Shown here piece after piece: positions 1-7,986 of a stretch of 18,189 nt of DNA. The notes beneath the pieces were generated by a model. That model saw only the letters and a list, made by a program, of their open reading frames with translations. It was not told where the DNA came from and searched no databases. The first letter of the stretch is position 1, and each line of letters starts with the position of its first letter. The translations under genes and the position numbers were made by a program. Origin of the DNA: Bacteroidota bacterium (GTDB lineage Bacteria > Bacteroidota > Bacteroidia > Flavobacteriales > Weeksellaceae); contig JAEYOX010000104.1 of the NCBI GenBank assembly GCA_023411265.1, positions 1 through 18,189 of the forward strand. Reading direction: 5' to 3'.

Positions 1-27
1 AAACTGAAGCGATACAGCGTTTTTCTT

Positions 28-2334
28 TCATCGTTCTCTTCTTTGTGCATCCAGAACGGCAATAGTGGCCAGATTCACGATTTCCTCTACACTGGAGCGC
101 ATCTGCAGGACGTGTACCGGCTGTTTCAGTCCCATGAGAATGGGCCCAACCACCTGTGCTACTTTCATTCCACGGATGATTTTATATGAAATATTGGCAC
201 TTTCAAGGTTGGGAAATACAAATACGTTGGCCGGTTGTGTTCCCAGTTTGGAGAAGGGATAGTCTGCCAGATGATCGGTGTTCATTGCGAAATCGGGTTG
301 TATTTCTCCGTCCACAATCATTTTGGGATATTTCTCATGCAAGATTTGCACTGCTTTGGCTACTTTTTTAGACGTGTCGGAGATTCCCGCAAAGTTTTCG
401 TAAGCCAGCATCGCAATCCGCGGCTCTATGGCAAAACTCTTTACCGTGATTTCCGACATCCGGGCGATGTTCACCAGGTCTTCGGTGGTGGGGTTGGCAT
501 TTACAGAAGTATCGGCAAAGAAGATGGGTTTCTTCCCGGAAAGAATCATCATCATGGAAGCAATCTTATCCACACCCTGTTCTTTTTCAATCACTTCCAG
601 CAAAGGCCGCAGCACGGAAGTGTAATTTTTGGAAAACCCGACAATGAGCGCATCAGTATCGCCGTTCATCAGCATCAGCGGGCCGAAATAATCACGCTGT
701 CTCACGAATTTTTTGGCTTTATACTCGTTAATTCCTTTTCTCTGGCGAAGTTTCCAAAGAATTTCCCGGTAGGTTTTACGGTTTTCTTCCTGATCATCAT
801 CCATTGGATCCACGATAGGTACATCCAGTTCAATTCCGTAGCGTTCCATCTGTTCTTTGATGAATTTCTTTTCTCCTAAAAGAATCGGTTTCGCAATGCC
901 TTCCTCATAAAGGATCTGTGCCGCTTTCAGCACGTTGTACTCTTCCGCATTACTTAAAGTTACTCTCTTCGGATTGGCCCGGGCACGGCTTTGCATCATT
1001 CGGATTAGTTTTTCGTCTCTGCCCATCCGGTCCAGCAGTTGGTTTTCGTATTCCTCGAAATTTTCAATAGGTTTTCCGGCTACACCACTATTCATCGCCG
1101 CCCTGGCTACCGCACTGGAAACACGGGTAATCAGCCGGTTATCGAAAGGTTTCGGGATGAAGTACTCTCGTCCGAAAGTAAGTGAAGTGAGATTATACGC
1201 TAAAATGACGGCTTCGGGCACCGCTTCTTTTGCCAAGTTGGCGATGGCATATACGGCGGCCAGTTTCATTTCTTCATTGATGGTGCTGGCCTGAACATCC
1301 AAGGCACCGCGGAAAATATAAGGGAATCCCAGTACGTTGTTCACCTGATTGGGGAAATCGCTTCTTCCGGTTGCCATGATGACGTCTTTTCTGATTTGCA
1401 CTGCAAGATCATAAGCGATTTCCGGTTCCGGATTGGCCAGTCCGAATACAATAGGGTTTTCAGACATGCTGTTCAGCATCTCAGGCGTCATCACATTTCC
1501 TTTGGAAAGTCCGATAAAAACATCTGCACCTTTCATGGCATCTTCCAGGGTGTCTTTGTCTGTATGTGCCATGAAATCTAATTTTTCGGGAGTCAGATTT
1601 TCTCTTTTATGATTGATTACCCCTTTGCTGTCGCACATCAAAACGTTTTCTTTTTTCACACCCAGCGAAAGATACAGCTTGGTACAGGCTACGGCTGCCG
1701 CACCGGCACCGTTGACCACCATTTTAATTTCCTCAATTTTTTTTCCTGCGAGTTCCAGTGCATTGATGAGCGCAGCTGCCGAAATGATGGCAGTGCCGTG
1801 CTGATCGTCGTGCATCAGCGGGATATTGAGTTCTTCCTTGAGTCTCTGTTCTATATAAAAAGCTTCGGGCGCTTTGATGTCTTCCAGATTGATACCGCCA
1901 AAAGTAGGCGCAATTCCTTTGACGATTTCGATAAATTTATCGGGGTCTTTCTCATTGATCTCAATGTCAAAAACATTAATATCAGCAAAGATTTTAAAGA
2001 GCAGTCCTTTTCCTTCCATCACCGGTTTGGAGGCTTCCGCGCCGATGTCTCCGAGGCCTAAAACTGCAGTTCCGTTGGATATAACAGCCACTAAATTTCC
2101 TTTTCCGGTGTAGTCGTAAGCGGTTTTGGGATCTTTTTGAATCTCCAGACACGGAATGGCCACACCCGGTGAATAAGCCAGCGAGAGGTCTCTCGCGGAA
2201 GAATGGGGTTTGGATGGAATTACTTCTATTTTCCCGCGCGGTTCTGTCCGATGATAATCGAGGGCAGCCTGGTTAAAGTTTTTTTCGTCTCTATTGGTTT
2301 TGTTTGTCATCATTTTATTATTCAGGGTTGACAT
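28..2334 (-). CDS. maeB: NADP-dependent malic enzyme with C-terminal phosphotransacetylase-like domain
   Basis: Oxidative decarboxylation of malate to pyruvate with NADP reduction, in the cytoplasm, supplying NADPH and pyruvate. The 768-residue product has the large bifunctional MaeB layout. An N-terminal malic enzyme part contains LSLAYSPGVA (about 51-60), the MHDDQHGTA active-site stretch (about 174-182) and the Rossmann nucleotide motif GAGAAA (about 209-214). A phosphotransacetylase-like domain runs from about residue 440 to the end; in this family it is thought to be regulatory (acetyl-CoA sensing) rather than catalytic. Full length, with a TGA stop just inside the left edge. The start is uncertain: ATG at 2334, or the tandem ATGs at 2313/2310 (product MTNKTNRDEKNF...), which follow an A-rich stretch. 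The 2334 start lies within a possible hairpin (CCCGAAAGGG, 2342-2351). No close partner gene; the kinase upstream is 151 bases away. Confidence 0.95.
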   Translation of the reverse strand: MSTLNNKMMTNKTNRDEKNFNQAALDYHRTEPRGKIEVIPSKPHSSARDLSLAYSPGVAIPCLEIQKDPKTAYDYTGKGNLVAVISNGTAVLGLGDIGAEASKPVMEGKGLLFKIFADINVFDIEINEKDPDKFIEIVKGIAPTFGGINLEDIKAPEAFYIEQRLKEELNIPLMHDDQHGTAIISAAALINALELAGKKIEEIKMVVNGAGAAAVACTKLYLSLGVKKENVLMCDSKGVINHKRENLTPEKLDFMAHTDKDTLEDAMKGADVFIGLSKGNVMTPEMLNSMSENPIVFGLANPEPEIAYDLAVQIRKDVIMATGRSDFPNQVNNVLGFPYIFRGALDVQASTINEEMKLAAVYAIANLAKEAVPEAVILAYNLTSLTFGREYFIPKPFDNRLITRVSSAVARAAMNSGVAGKPIENFEEYENQLLDRMGRDEKLIRMMQSRARANPKRVTLSNAEEYNVLKAAQILYEEGIAKPILLGEKKFIKEQMERYGIELDVPIVDPMDDDQEENRKTYREILWKLRQRKGINEYKAKKFVRQRDYFGPLMLMNGDTDALIVGFSKNYTSVLRPLLEVIEKEQGVDKIASMMMILSGKKPIFFADTSVNANPTTEDLVNIARMSEITVKSFAIEPRIAMLAYENFAGISDTSKKVAKAVQILHEKYPKMIVDGEIQPDFAMNTDHLADYPFSKLGTQPANVFVFPNLESANISYKIIRGMKVAQVVGPILMGLKQPVHVLQMRSSVEEIVNLATIAVLDAQRRER

Positions 2335-2402
2335 CCCGGATCCCTTTCGGGTTGGTGGGATATTTAATCTTTTGTTCGGATTAATTTTACTTTTGATCGT
2401 TT

Positions 2403-2423
2403 CACTGATTCAGTGCACCAGTG
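2403..2423. promoter_or_regulatory. Palindromic CACTGATTCAGTG with a third CAGTG half-site upstream of maeB
   Basis: The spacer between the kinase stop and the malic enzyme start contains the perfect dyad CACTG-ATT-CAGTG (2403-2415), followed by another CAGTG at 2419-2423, so half-sites are spaced eight bases apart. This is the size and place of a possible operator for maeB. I found no clear TAnnTTTG element next to it, so regulation is only inferred. Chance occurrence is quite possible. Confidence 0.25.
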
Positions 2424-2485
2424 TGTAGGGTTTTCAGTTTTTATTACTTCTGCGTTTTCGTTGAACACATAGTGTCAGCCGGTAT

Positions 2486-3343
2486 TCAGAAATCCAGAAG
2501 GTATTTTTTGTGAAACTGAACCAGGCTTTCGATGGGCTTTTGTACTATCAAGCCTACATTCAGGTTGAGTTCTGCCGCCGCTGCTCTTACAATATCCTCA
2601 TAAAAAAATGCGATGGAGCCGATAAAATTAATCTCGGATTGTTTGGCTTCCTCGTAGGGTAAAACGTGGTATTCTAAAAAATTTTTCATTTCATCGAAAA
2701 CCATATTCTGGAAATAAGGATGCGTTTTATTTTCTACCACAAATGTATTGAAGGCAGCGAGATAAGCATTAGCCCGCGGATTGTGGTACATGTTTTTTAA
2801 GGCTTCTTCAATGGTGAGCTGATAGGTTTCCGTAAAAGAATGATGAAGGTCTTCCGGCAGTTTTTTCATGAAATATCTTCGCAGCAAGTGTTTGCCGATA
2901 GCACTTCCGCTTCCTTCGTCACCAATCAGAAAGCCCAAAGAAGGAAGTTCTTTTCGGATGATATGTCCATCGAAATAGCAGGAATTGGATCCTGTCCCCA
3001 GGATGCATATGATGGCCGGTTTGCCGTTATAGGCAGCATAAGCCGCTGCCGTGAGGTCTTCTTTCACAGAAATGTCTGCATTGGTGAAAAAATGCTGCAA
3101 TCCGCGTTCAACCACCGCACAGTTTTCGGCGATTCCGCAACCGGAACCATAGAAAAAGACTTTTTCCATGCTTTCTTTTATGGCAACGAGCTGTTTGTTT
3201 TTGCTGATTTCCGGCACAATGAGTTCAGGCCTGATAATGTTCGGATTGAACCCTGTTGTTTCCGTTTTCAGAACGGTGCTTCCGGTATCATCCAGGATCA
3301 CCCAGTCGCATTTGGTAGAGCCGCCGTCAACAATGGCTATCAT
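2486..3343 (-). CDS. BadF/BadG/BcrA/BcrD-type ATPase, N-acetylglucosamine-kinase-like
   Basis: Probable cytoplasmic sugar kinase of the ASKHA (actin/hexokinase) fold, best matching the N-acetylglucosamine kinase-like branch of the BadF family. In the 285-residue product, the phosphate-1 loop is DGGSTK at residues 6-11 and the phosphate-2 motif is ILGTGSNS (about 114-121). The GDEGSGS motif (141-147) is typical of GlcNAc kinases and their relatives. Length fits the family. ATG at 3343 is the only good start. It probably has its own promoter (3381-3413), and the upstream small gene ends 103 bases away. Substrate is inferred; amino sugars from peptidoglycan or chitin turnover are plausible, and no sugar-catabolism genes lie beside it to confirm this. 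Confidence 0.85.
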   Translation of the reverse strand: MIAIVDGGSTKCDWVILDDTGSTVLKTETTGFNPNIIRPELIVPEISKNKQLVAIKESMEKVFFYGSGCGIAENCAVVERGLQHFFTNADISVKEDLTAAAYAAYNGKPAIICILGTGSNSCYFDGHIIRKELPSLGFLIGDEGSGSAIGKHLLRRYFMKKLPEDLHHSFTETYQLTIEEALKNMYHNPRANAYLAAFNTFVVENKTHPYFQNMVFDEMKNFLEYHVLPYEEAKQSEINFIGSIAFFYEDIVRAAAAELNLNVGLIVQKPIESLVQFHKKYLLDF

Positions 3344-3380
3344 ATTTCAACATTTTTTGAAAACAGAATGCTAAAATAGG

Positions 3381-3413
3381 CAAAATTAAAACAAGAAGCA
3401 GCGACTTTGTCAA
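3381..3413 (-). promoter_or_regulatory. Flavobacterial-type promoter for the sugar kinase
   Basis: Read on the minus strand, TTG (from TTTTG, 3413-3411) is followed after 22 bases by TAATTTTGC (-7 element TAnnTTTG, 3388-3381). This matches the Bacteroidota sigma factor consensus TTG-N17-23-TAnnTTTG. The expected transcript start is about 30 bases upstream of the kinase ATG at 3343. Confidence 0.55.
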
Positions 3414-3446
3414 AATAAGCGCTTTGCCATGATTGTTCATCAGGGG

Positions 3447-3701
3447 TTAATTTTCCTGGCCTGATACAGAACCGCTCAGCCAATCTTCAATTTCTTCTTC
3501 CAGATAGGAAGTCTGTAGGATAATGGAGTTGATGAAATCGTCGGGAAGGCCTTCACCTTCAGCGTTTTCAAGGTTCCAGAGTTCTTCGGACATCAGGGCA
3601 TACTCGTTATACACTCTTTTGAAACGTGAGCTGGTTTTTTCCAGATTCTGTATCTTTTCCTGTTGCGCCTGAAATTTTCGGTAAGGATTTTTTCTGTTCA
3701 T
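3447..3701 (-). CDS. Small hypothetical protein, acidic and helical
   Basis: Not recognised. I place the start at ATG 3701 (product begins MNRKNPYRKFQ), giving 84 residues. The frame stays open to an ATG at 3776, but the extra 25 residues (MLPEMFFYLG...) look unlike a protein N-terminus and cover the AT-rich upstream spacer. The protein is charged. A basic N-terminal third rich in K, R and Q, predicted to be a helix (KFQAQQEKIQNLEKTSSRFKR region), is followed by an acidic C-terminal half with a run of glutamates near residues 69-72. No signal peptide, membrane segment or metal motif is visible. It may be a small cytoplasmic helical protein. It lies in the same direction as the kinase, but the kinase seems to have its own promoter. 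Confidence 0.6.
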   Translation of the reverse strand: MNRKNPYRKFQAQQEKIQNLEKTSSRFKRVYNEYALMSEELWNLENAEGEGLPDDFINSIILQTSYLEEEIEDWLSGSVSGQEN

Positions 3702-3911
3702 TGTTGATGATGTTTCCGGTGTAAAATAGGCTGTAATAAAAGGGTTTCCAAGATAAAAAAACATTTCCGGAAGCATTTGAAAATGAAAATATTATCAGGT
3801 GCGGTGCTCATTGGAAGATTAAAAGTACATTATTATTTTAAGGTGAAAAAAAAATTAACAGAAATTAAAACCTTTAACATTTAATTTTAAATTTGCACTC
3901 AATTAACCGTA
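3702..3911. other. AT-rich divergent intergenic region
   Basis: Spacer between the small leftward gene and the rightward GtrA gene. It is strongly AT-rich with A and T runs near 3840-3855. The only element I can support is the TAAATTTG promoter motif at 3888-3895. No tRNA, repeat or additional coding frame is convincing. Confidence 0.5.
3888..3895 (+). promoter_or_regulatory. TAnnTTTG -7 element for the GtrA/PlsC/transporter cluster
   Basis: TAAATTTG followed by C sits 16 bases before the GtrA start codon, matching the Bacteroidota -7 consensus. No clear TTG -33 element is present at 17-23 bases upstream, so the promoter may be weak or depend on an activator. The implied leader is only about ten bases. 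Confidence 0.45.
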
Positions 3912-4370
3912 ATGATACAATTGCTGCGCAACCAAAAACAGGTTCTTTTTTTTCTTCTGGCCGGGACACTGAGTGCGGTGGTGGAAATAGGAAGTTTTAA
4001 AATATTCAGTATTCAGCTTCCACAAATGATCAGTTGGGAGTATAATCTGCAAGGAATACGATATCCGCTGAGCAACGTTTTTTCTACTACCGCCGGTATT
4101 TTCTGTAATTATTTTCTGAGCATCTGGTTTGTTTTTGAACGCGGAAAGCATTCCAAAAAAAGAGAATTTGTGTATTTTATCTTGGTTTCATTTATGTCCA
4201 CTTTGCTTAGTTTAACTTTGTTTCAGGTGTTTTACCATTTTGTTTTCGAGGATGATCTGGACCTAGTGCTCTACACCTTCAGCCCCGAAATGATCAGTAA
4301 AATCTCAGCCATTCTTCTGGTAGCTGTACTGAACTATTCCGTCAAGAAAAGAATTATTTTCAACGGATAA
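3912..4370 (+). CDS. GtrA-family membrane protein
   Basis: Inner-membrane protein of 152 residues with about four hydrophobic segments (roughly 11-32, 56-75, 88-112, 128-146). The family is small four-helix proteins thought to move lipid-linked sugars across the cytoplasmic membrane or to assist glycosyltransferases. The N-terminal LLRNQKQVLFFLLAGTLSAVV and the NYFLSIWFVF segment resemble GtrA proteins, and the basic C-terminus (KKRIIF) is typical. It starts the rightward cluster; the acyltransferase ATG follows 18 bases after its stop, so they are probably cotranscribed. This pairing suggests envelope lipid or glycolipid work, but the substrate cannot be read from sequence. Confidence 0.85.
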   Translation: MIQLLRNQKQVLFFLLAGTLSAVVEIGSFKIFSIQLPQMISWEYNLQGIRYPLSNVFSTTAGIFCNYFLSIWFVFERGKHSKKREFVYFILVSFMSTLLSLTLFQVFYHFVFEDDLDLVLYTFSPEMISKISAILLVAVLNYSVKKRIIFNG

Positions 4371-4388
4371 TTCCTATTTTTGGAACGT

Positions 4389-5111
4389 ATGACGAGAATT
4401 TTAAATTATATCTGGCGGGGATGGTTTCTGCTGCTGGCACTCATTATGATTCTTCTTTTCGGAATTCCTGTACTGCTGCTGTCGGTAAAAGAAAAACATT
4501 TTAAGTACGCTTATATTTTTATCAGACTATTCTGTATTGTTCTTTTTTACGGAGCCGGATTCCGCTACAGGCTGATTTCGGAAAATGGAAAAAGCCCCGA
4601 TCCGGATCAGAATTACATCTTTATCGCTAATCATACTTCCACCATGGATATTCTGTTGATGTCCGTGCTTCATCCTCATCATCCGCTGTGTTTTATCGGA
4701 AAAGCGGAACTGGCCAGAATCCCGATTTTTGGAATTCTTTACCGCCGGATCTGTATTTTGGTGGATAGGACCAGTCCCAAAAGCCGTGCTGATGTGTATC
4801 GGAAAGCGGCCGAAAAAATGCGGCACGGACAAAATATTGTGATTTTTCCGGAGGGAGGAGTTCCGGAAGATCCGGAAGTGATCCTGAGCGATTTCAAAGA
4901 CGGCGCATTCATCCTTTCTTCTAAACATGATTTTCCTATTGTGGTTTATACCTTCATCGGGCTCAAAGAAATGTTTCCTTTTGATAATGGCAAAGGCTAT
5001 CCGGGAACGGTTCGGGTGTATCGGAACGATATTTTGTACCCAAAAGAGGCGGCGGGAATGAAATCCAAAGCACACCATCTTATCAAAAAAACTTTGGAGG
5101 AGAAGAGCTAA
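4389..5111 (+). CDS. plsC: 1-acyl-sn-glycerol-3-phosphate acyltransferase family protein (PlsC-like)
   Basis: Membrane-anchored acyltransferase that probably adds the second acyl chain to lysophosphatidic acid in phospholipid synthesis. The frame opens with a TTG at 4380, but ATG at 4389 (MTRILNYIWRGW) is the better start, giving 240 residues. Residues about 8-55 contain two hydrophobic segments. The catalytic HxxxxD block is NHTSTMD (H82 to D87 from this start), and the substrate-binding block is FPEGG (about 153-157), both as expected for the family. The length is normal for PlsC. It lies between GtrA and a sugar transporter. It could instead act on another lysolipid, since Bacteroidota carry several paralogs. 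Confidence 0.88.
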   Translation: MTRILNYIWRGWFLLLALIMILLFGIPVLLLSVKEKHFKYAYIFIRLFCIVLFYGAGFRYRLISENGKSPDPDQNYIFIANHTSTMDILLMSVLHPHHPLCFIGKAELARIPIFGILYRRICILVDRTSPKSRADVYRKAAEKMRHGQNIVIFPEGGVPEDPEVILSDFKDGAFILSSKHDFPIVVYTFIGLKEMFPFDNGKGYPGTVRVYRNDILYPKEAAGMKSKAHHLIKKTLEEKS

Positions 5112-5125
5112 GCAGAATATTTAAT

Positions 5126-5133
5126 TATATTTG
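5126..5133 (+). promoter_or_regulatory. Possible internal -7 element before the sugar transporter
   Basis: TATATTTG lies 19 bases before the transporter ATG in the 41-base gap after the acyltransferase. It fits the -7 consensus, but the nearest upstream TTG is about 29 bases away, beyond normal spacing. It may give the transporter and DUF3810 gene some independent expression. Confidence 0.35.
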
Positions 5134-5152
5134 TTTTTATTAAAAAATAACG

Positions 5153-6610
5153 ATGGAACACCACCAGGGACAAACGAAATGGTCGCAGTTCGGCTCATTA
5201 ATTATTATTTTCTTTTTTTGGGGGTTTATAGCTGCCGGAAATTCAATGCTGATTCCGGTATTCAAGAAGAATTTCACCCTCACCCAGTTTGAAGCACAAC
5301 TTGTAGAATGGGCTTTTTATGCTGCGTATTTTGTGGGTTCGGCGATATTTTTCATGATCTCCCTGAAGAGTGATGTTCTTCAGAAATTCGGATACAAAAA
5401 AACTCTTGCGTCCGGGCTGGTTTTGTCTGCTGCAGGAGCATTTCTTTTCGTTCCCGCTGCAGTAATGAATAGTTTCTGGGTGTTTCTATTTGCTCTGTTC
5501 ACCGTTGGTTTGGGATTTTCCGTTCAGCAGATTGTGGCCAATCCGCTGGCAATAAAAATGGGTTCACCGCAAACAGGAGCACACCGGCTCACTCTGGCCG
5601 GAGGCATCAATTCCTTGGGAACAACCATCGCACCTATTTTATTTGGAATCATATTTTTCGGAACCGGCAGCGAGGAGACGGAACTGAATATGGATGATGT
5701 AAAAGTTCCCTTTATTATTCTGGGTTCTGCTTTTATTCTCGTTGCACTTTTTCTCATGTTTTCTAGAATACAAGATCCCGAAAAGACGGAAGACGTCGTA
5801 TCCGAACCTACTGAGCGTTTCCGGCTTTTCAGTTATCCACAGTTGGTATTAGGAATGCTGGCGATTTTTATTTATGTGGGTGTAGAAGTAAGCATCGGGA
5901 GCAATCTTCCTGCGCTTTTGCAGACAGAAGCGTTTGGTGGTGTGATGGAACACAGCATTGCACCGTTTATTTCTCTGTATTGGGGAAGTTTGATGATAGG
6001 CCGCTGGAATGGCGGAATTAATGTTTTCAATACGTCTAAAACCATTAATCTTTTACTGAAATTCATCGTTCCGTTCATCGCATTTGGAGTCATTATCGGT
6101 GCTAATAGCTTAAGCGGAAAAGATGTTTCCGCATTCTATATTTATCCCATCTGGATTGTACTTTTTATCCTAATGAGTTTTATAGGCGGTAAAAATGCAG
6201 GAAAAACACTGATGATCTTCGGGATTTCCGGCGCTTTGATGATGGTGATGGGATTGGTATATCCAGACAAACAGATTGCCCAATATTTCTTTATTTCCGG
6301 AGGATTATTTTGTTCCATCATGTGGCCCGCTATTTTCGATCTGGCTATTGCAGGACTTGGAAAAAATACGGGTAAGGCATCTTCGTTTCTGATTATGATG
6401 ATCTTAGGCGGTGGCGTCATTCCATTGATTCAGGGCTGGATCTGCGATTTTGACCAAACCCGGCCAGAAGGAATTCTGGGGATTACCTTTACGCATTTTT
6501 CGTATGTAATTCCGGTGCTGTGTTTTATATATCTTGCTTTTTATGGTTTTATAACGCCCCGAATATTGAGAAAGCAAGGGATCTCCCTTTCAGAACCTGA
6601 AAATGGCTAA
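5153..6610 (+). CDS. Sugar MFS transporter, FucP/GluP type
   Basis: Inner-membrane major facilitator of 485 residues with about twelve hydrophobic segments. The N-terminus (FFFWGFIAAGNSMLIPVFK, about residues 20-38) strongly resembles the FucP/glucose-galactose porter family, in which FFFWGF is followed by a polar residue that couples proton movement. A loop of about 30 charged residues (near 208-225) separates the two six-helix halves, as usual. Likely activity is proton-coupled uptake of a hexose or related sugar; the specific sugar cannot be told. Its last eight bases overlap the start of the next gene (ATG at 6603), implying translational coupling. It sits in the same-direction run with GtrA and PlsC. 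Confidence 0.9.
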   Translation: MEHHQGQTKWSQFGSLIIIFFFWGFIAAGNSMLIPVFKKNFTLTQFEAQLVEWAFYAAYFVGSAIFFMISLKSDVLQKFGYKKTLASGLVLSAAGAFLFVPAAVMNSFWVFLFALFTVGLGFSVQQIVANPLAIKMGSPQTGAHRLTLAGGINSLGTTIAPILFGIIFFGTGSEETELNMDDVKVPFIILGSAFILVALFLMFSRIQDPEKTEDVVSEPTERFRLFSYPQLVLGMLAIFIYVGVEVSIGSNLPALLQTEAFGGVMEHSIAPFISLYWGSLMIGRWNGGINVFNTSKTINLLLKFIVPFIAFGVIIGANSLSGKDVSAFYIYPIWIVLFILMSFIGGKNAGKTLMIFGISGALMMVMGLVYPDKQIAQYFFISGGLFCSIMWPAIFDLAIAGLGKNTGKASSFLIMMILGGGVIPLIQGWICDFDQTRPEGILGITFTHFSYVIPVLCFIYLAFYGFITPRILRKQGISLSEPENG

Positions 6611-7688
6611 TAAAAAATTGCTTCAGCAGTGGTGGTTCTGGGTAGTGCTGTTGTTGCTGCAGGCGTTGCTGTTTTATTTCTTTTCGCAATATCCGCCTGC
6701 TGTTCGTTTCTTTGAATTCTTCTTCGAACGACAAAAAGAAGCCCATCAATATCTGTTCGCCTGGCTGCCTTTTTCTGGCGGCGACTTTCTCTATATTGCT
6801 TCAGGAATTATAATCGGAGTTTTACTTTTCAGAGTATTTCGCAAATCTACAAGGAAGAGAGCTGTCTTAAATTTATTTAAGTTACTGAATATTTTCTATT
6901 TTCTGTATCAAATTTTCTGGGGAATGCTGTATTTTCAGACGCCGCTCAGTGATCAGCTTTCTGCTGTAAAACCGACTGCAGATGAAGCGCAACAGCTAAC
7001 TCGGGAATATCTGGAGAAATGCCGTCTAACCCGTTCTCAAGTTCGGGAGGATCAAAACGGAGTGTTCACCATTCCTGATACAGATATTATAAAAAAAGAA
7101 ATTCTGAAACAACAGCAGTTTCTCAACGAAATTGCAGCTCACAAAACGGGGAATTATGTACCATCCATAAAGCCCAGTTTATTTTGTTCCATCATGAATT
7201 ACACAGGGATTTACGGTTATTATAATCCGTTTACGGCAGAAGCGCAATACAATCCGGGAATTCCCTTTTCGCAGCTTCCCGCAGTGATGGCACATGAAAG
7301 TGCACATCAGATGGGATTTGCCCGCGAACAGGAGGCCAATTTCATTAGTTATCTTTTAGGGAGAGATTCAAATGTTCCGGAACTTCGTTACAGTGTGGAA
7401 TGGTTTGCCCTGAAAAGCCTGTTGAGAAGTCTCTCAGCAAAAGATCCTGCATTTGTAGAGCAAATTATCGACAGTTTCAGCCCTGGAATGCAAAGGGATT
7501 ATGATTTTGAAAAGCAGTTTTATGAACAGCATGAAGGCGTACTTGAAGTTTTTTTTAGTTTTACCAATAACCTCTTTCTGAAAAGCAATCAGCAGGAAGG
7601 AAGTATTACCTATTCTTATTTCACTGATTTGCTGATTCGTTATAAAAGAACGGAGCCAAAAAAGAATCGTGAAAGTTCACGATTCTAA
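6603..7688 (+). CDS. DUF3810 membrane protein with zinc-protease-like HExxH motif
   Basis: A 361-residue protein that I recognise as the DUF3810 family, of unknown function. The N-terminal 110 residues hold about three hydrophobic segments (about 11-29, 60-78, 90-110). The remainder is soluble and contains HESAHQMGFAREQEANF at residues 231-247. This is a gluzincin-like HExxH (H231, E232, H235) with a downstream glutamate (E244) in the right place for a third metal ligand. A membrane-anchored metallopeptidase is therefore plausible, with the catalytic domain probably periplasmic. It overlaps the transporter gene by eight bases, so its product may be made with the transporter. The last 24 bases of the gene form a perfect hairpin. 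Confidence 0.88.
   Translation: MANKKLLQQWWFWVVLLLLQALLFYFFSQYPPAVRFFEFFFERQKEAHQYLFAWLPFSGGDFLYIASGIIIGVLLFRVFRKSTRKRAVLNLFKLLNIFYFLYQIFWGMLYFQTPLSDQLSAVKPTADEAQQLTREYLEKCRLTRSQVREDQNGVFTIPDTDIIKKEILKQQQFLNEIAAHKTGNYVPSIKPSLFCSIMNYTGIYGYYNPFTAEAQYNPGIPFSQLPAVMAHESAHQMGFAREQEANFISYLLGRDSNVPELRYSVEWFALKSLLRSLSAKDPAFVEQIIDSFSPGMQRDYDFEKQFYEQHEGVLEVFFSFTNNLFLKSNQQEGSITYSYFTDLLIRYKRTEPKKNRESSRF
7663..7686 (-). terminator. Hairpin at the end of the DUF3810 gene, followed by a T run on the minus strand
   Basis: AGAATCGTGAA and TTCACGATTCT form a perfect 11-bp inverted repeat with a two-base centre. Read leftward, the hairpin is followed directly by TTTTTT (7657-7662 on the plus strand is an A run), the layout of an intrinsic terminator. 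It would stop transcripts coming from the tRNA locus before they run antisense into the cluster. On the plus strand it has no T run. Confidence 0.5.
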
Positions 7689-7928
7689 AAACACAAATGA
7701 TAAAAAACTATTGTTTTTTCCGACTTTGAAGCCATGTAAAAACGCTACAAAAATACAGTTTTAATTTTAGTATAAGTTATTATTTTTAAACAATTGTTTA
7801 TTTTTTTAGAAGGTTTTTCTTAGGAGAGGAAAGCAAGAATAAAACCACGTTCTTTCAGAGTGAAATGCAGATATGGGATTCCTAATTCTGCTAAAAAGAA
7901 TAGGATTAAATCGCGTATTATTAACTGA

Positions 7929-7966
7929 AAAACCCATAATACATTTATTAATATATTACGGGTTTT
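7929..7966 (-). terminator. Terminator of the tRNA-Met transcript
   Basis: AAAACCC-TAATA arms (7929-7941 and 7954-7966) form a 13-position stem with a 12-base AT-rich loop. The single irregular position is A-C in plus-strand RNA but a G-U wobble in minus-strand RNA, so the hairpin is complete only in leftward transcripts. There it ends in a T run (GGGTTTTTC). This orientation suits the end of the tRNA transcription unit. Confidence 0.6.
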
Positions 7967-7986
7967 GTCGTGTAGTCTCGTCTGTG

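Noticed and set aside
235..879. Long rightward open frame (214 residues) opposite the malic enzyme, and others at 935-1294 and 1609-2061
   Set aside because: They lie fully within the well-supported malic enzyme gene on the other strand, have no recognisable domain, and are rich in Phe, His and Arg as expected for antisense shadows.
3406..3418. Similarity between CTTTGTCAAAATA near 3406 and the HIT-clpX hairpin arm (CTTTGACAAAATA)
   Set aside because: Short AT-rich match consistent with promoter-type sequence; no inverted partner at 3406 and no sign of a mobile repeat.
4380..4388. TTG start nine bases before the ATG of the acyltransferase
   Set aside because: ATG at 4389 gives a normal PlsC N-terminus; the extra three residues have no support.
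4527..5078. 183-residue leftward frame inside the acyltransferase gene
   Set aside because: Antisense to conserved PlsC motifs; composition is typical of a shadow frame.
7700..7722. AAAAAAC-TATT-GTTTTTT as a terminator for the DUF3810 cluster
   Set aside because: The stem is almost all A-T and would be very weak; kept only as a note in the intergenic entry.
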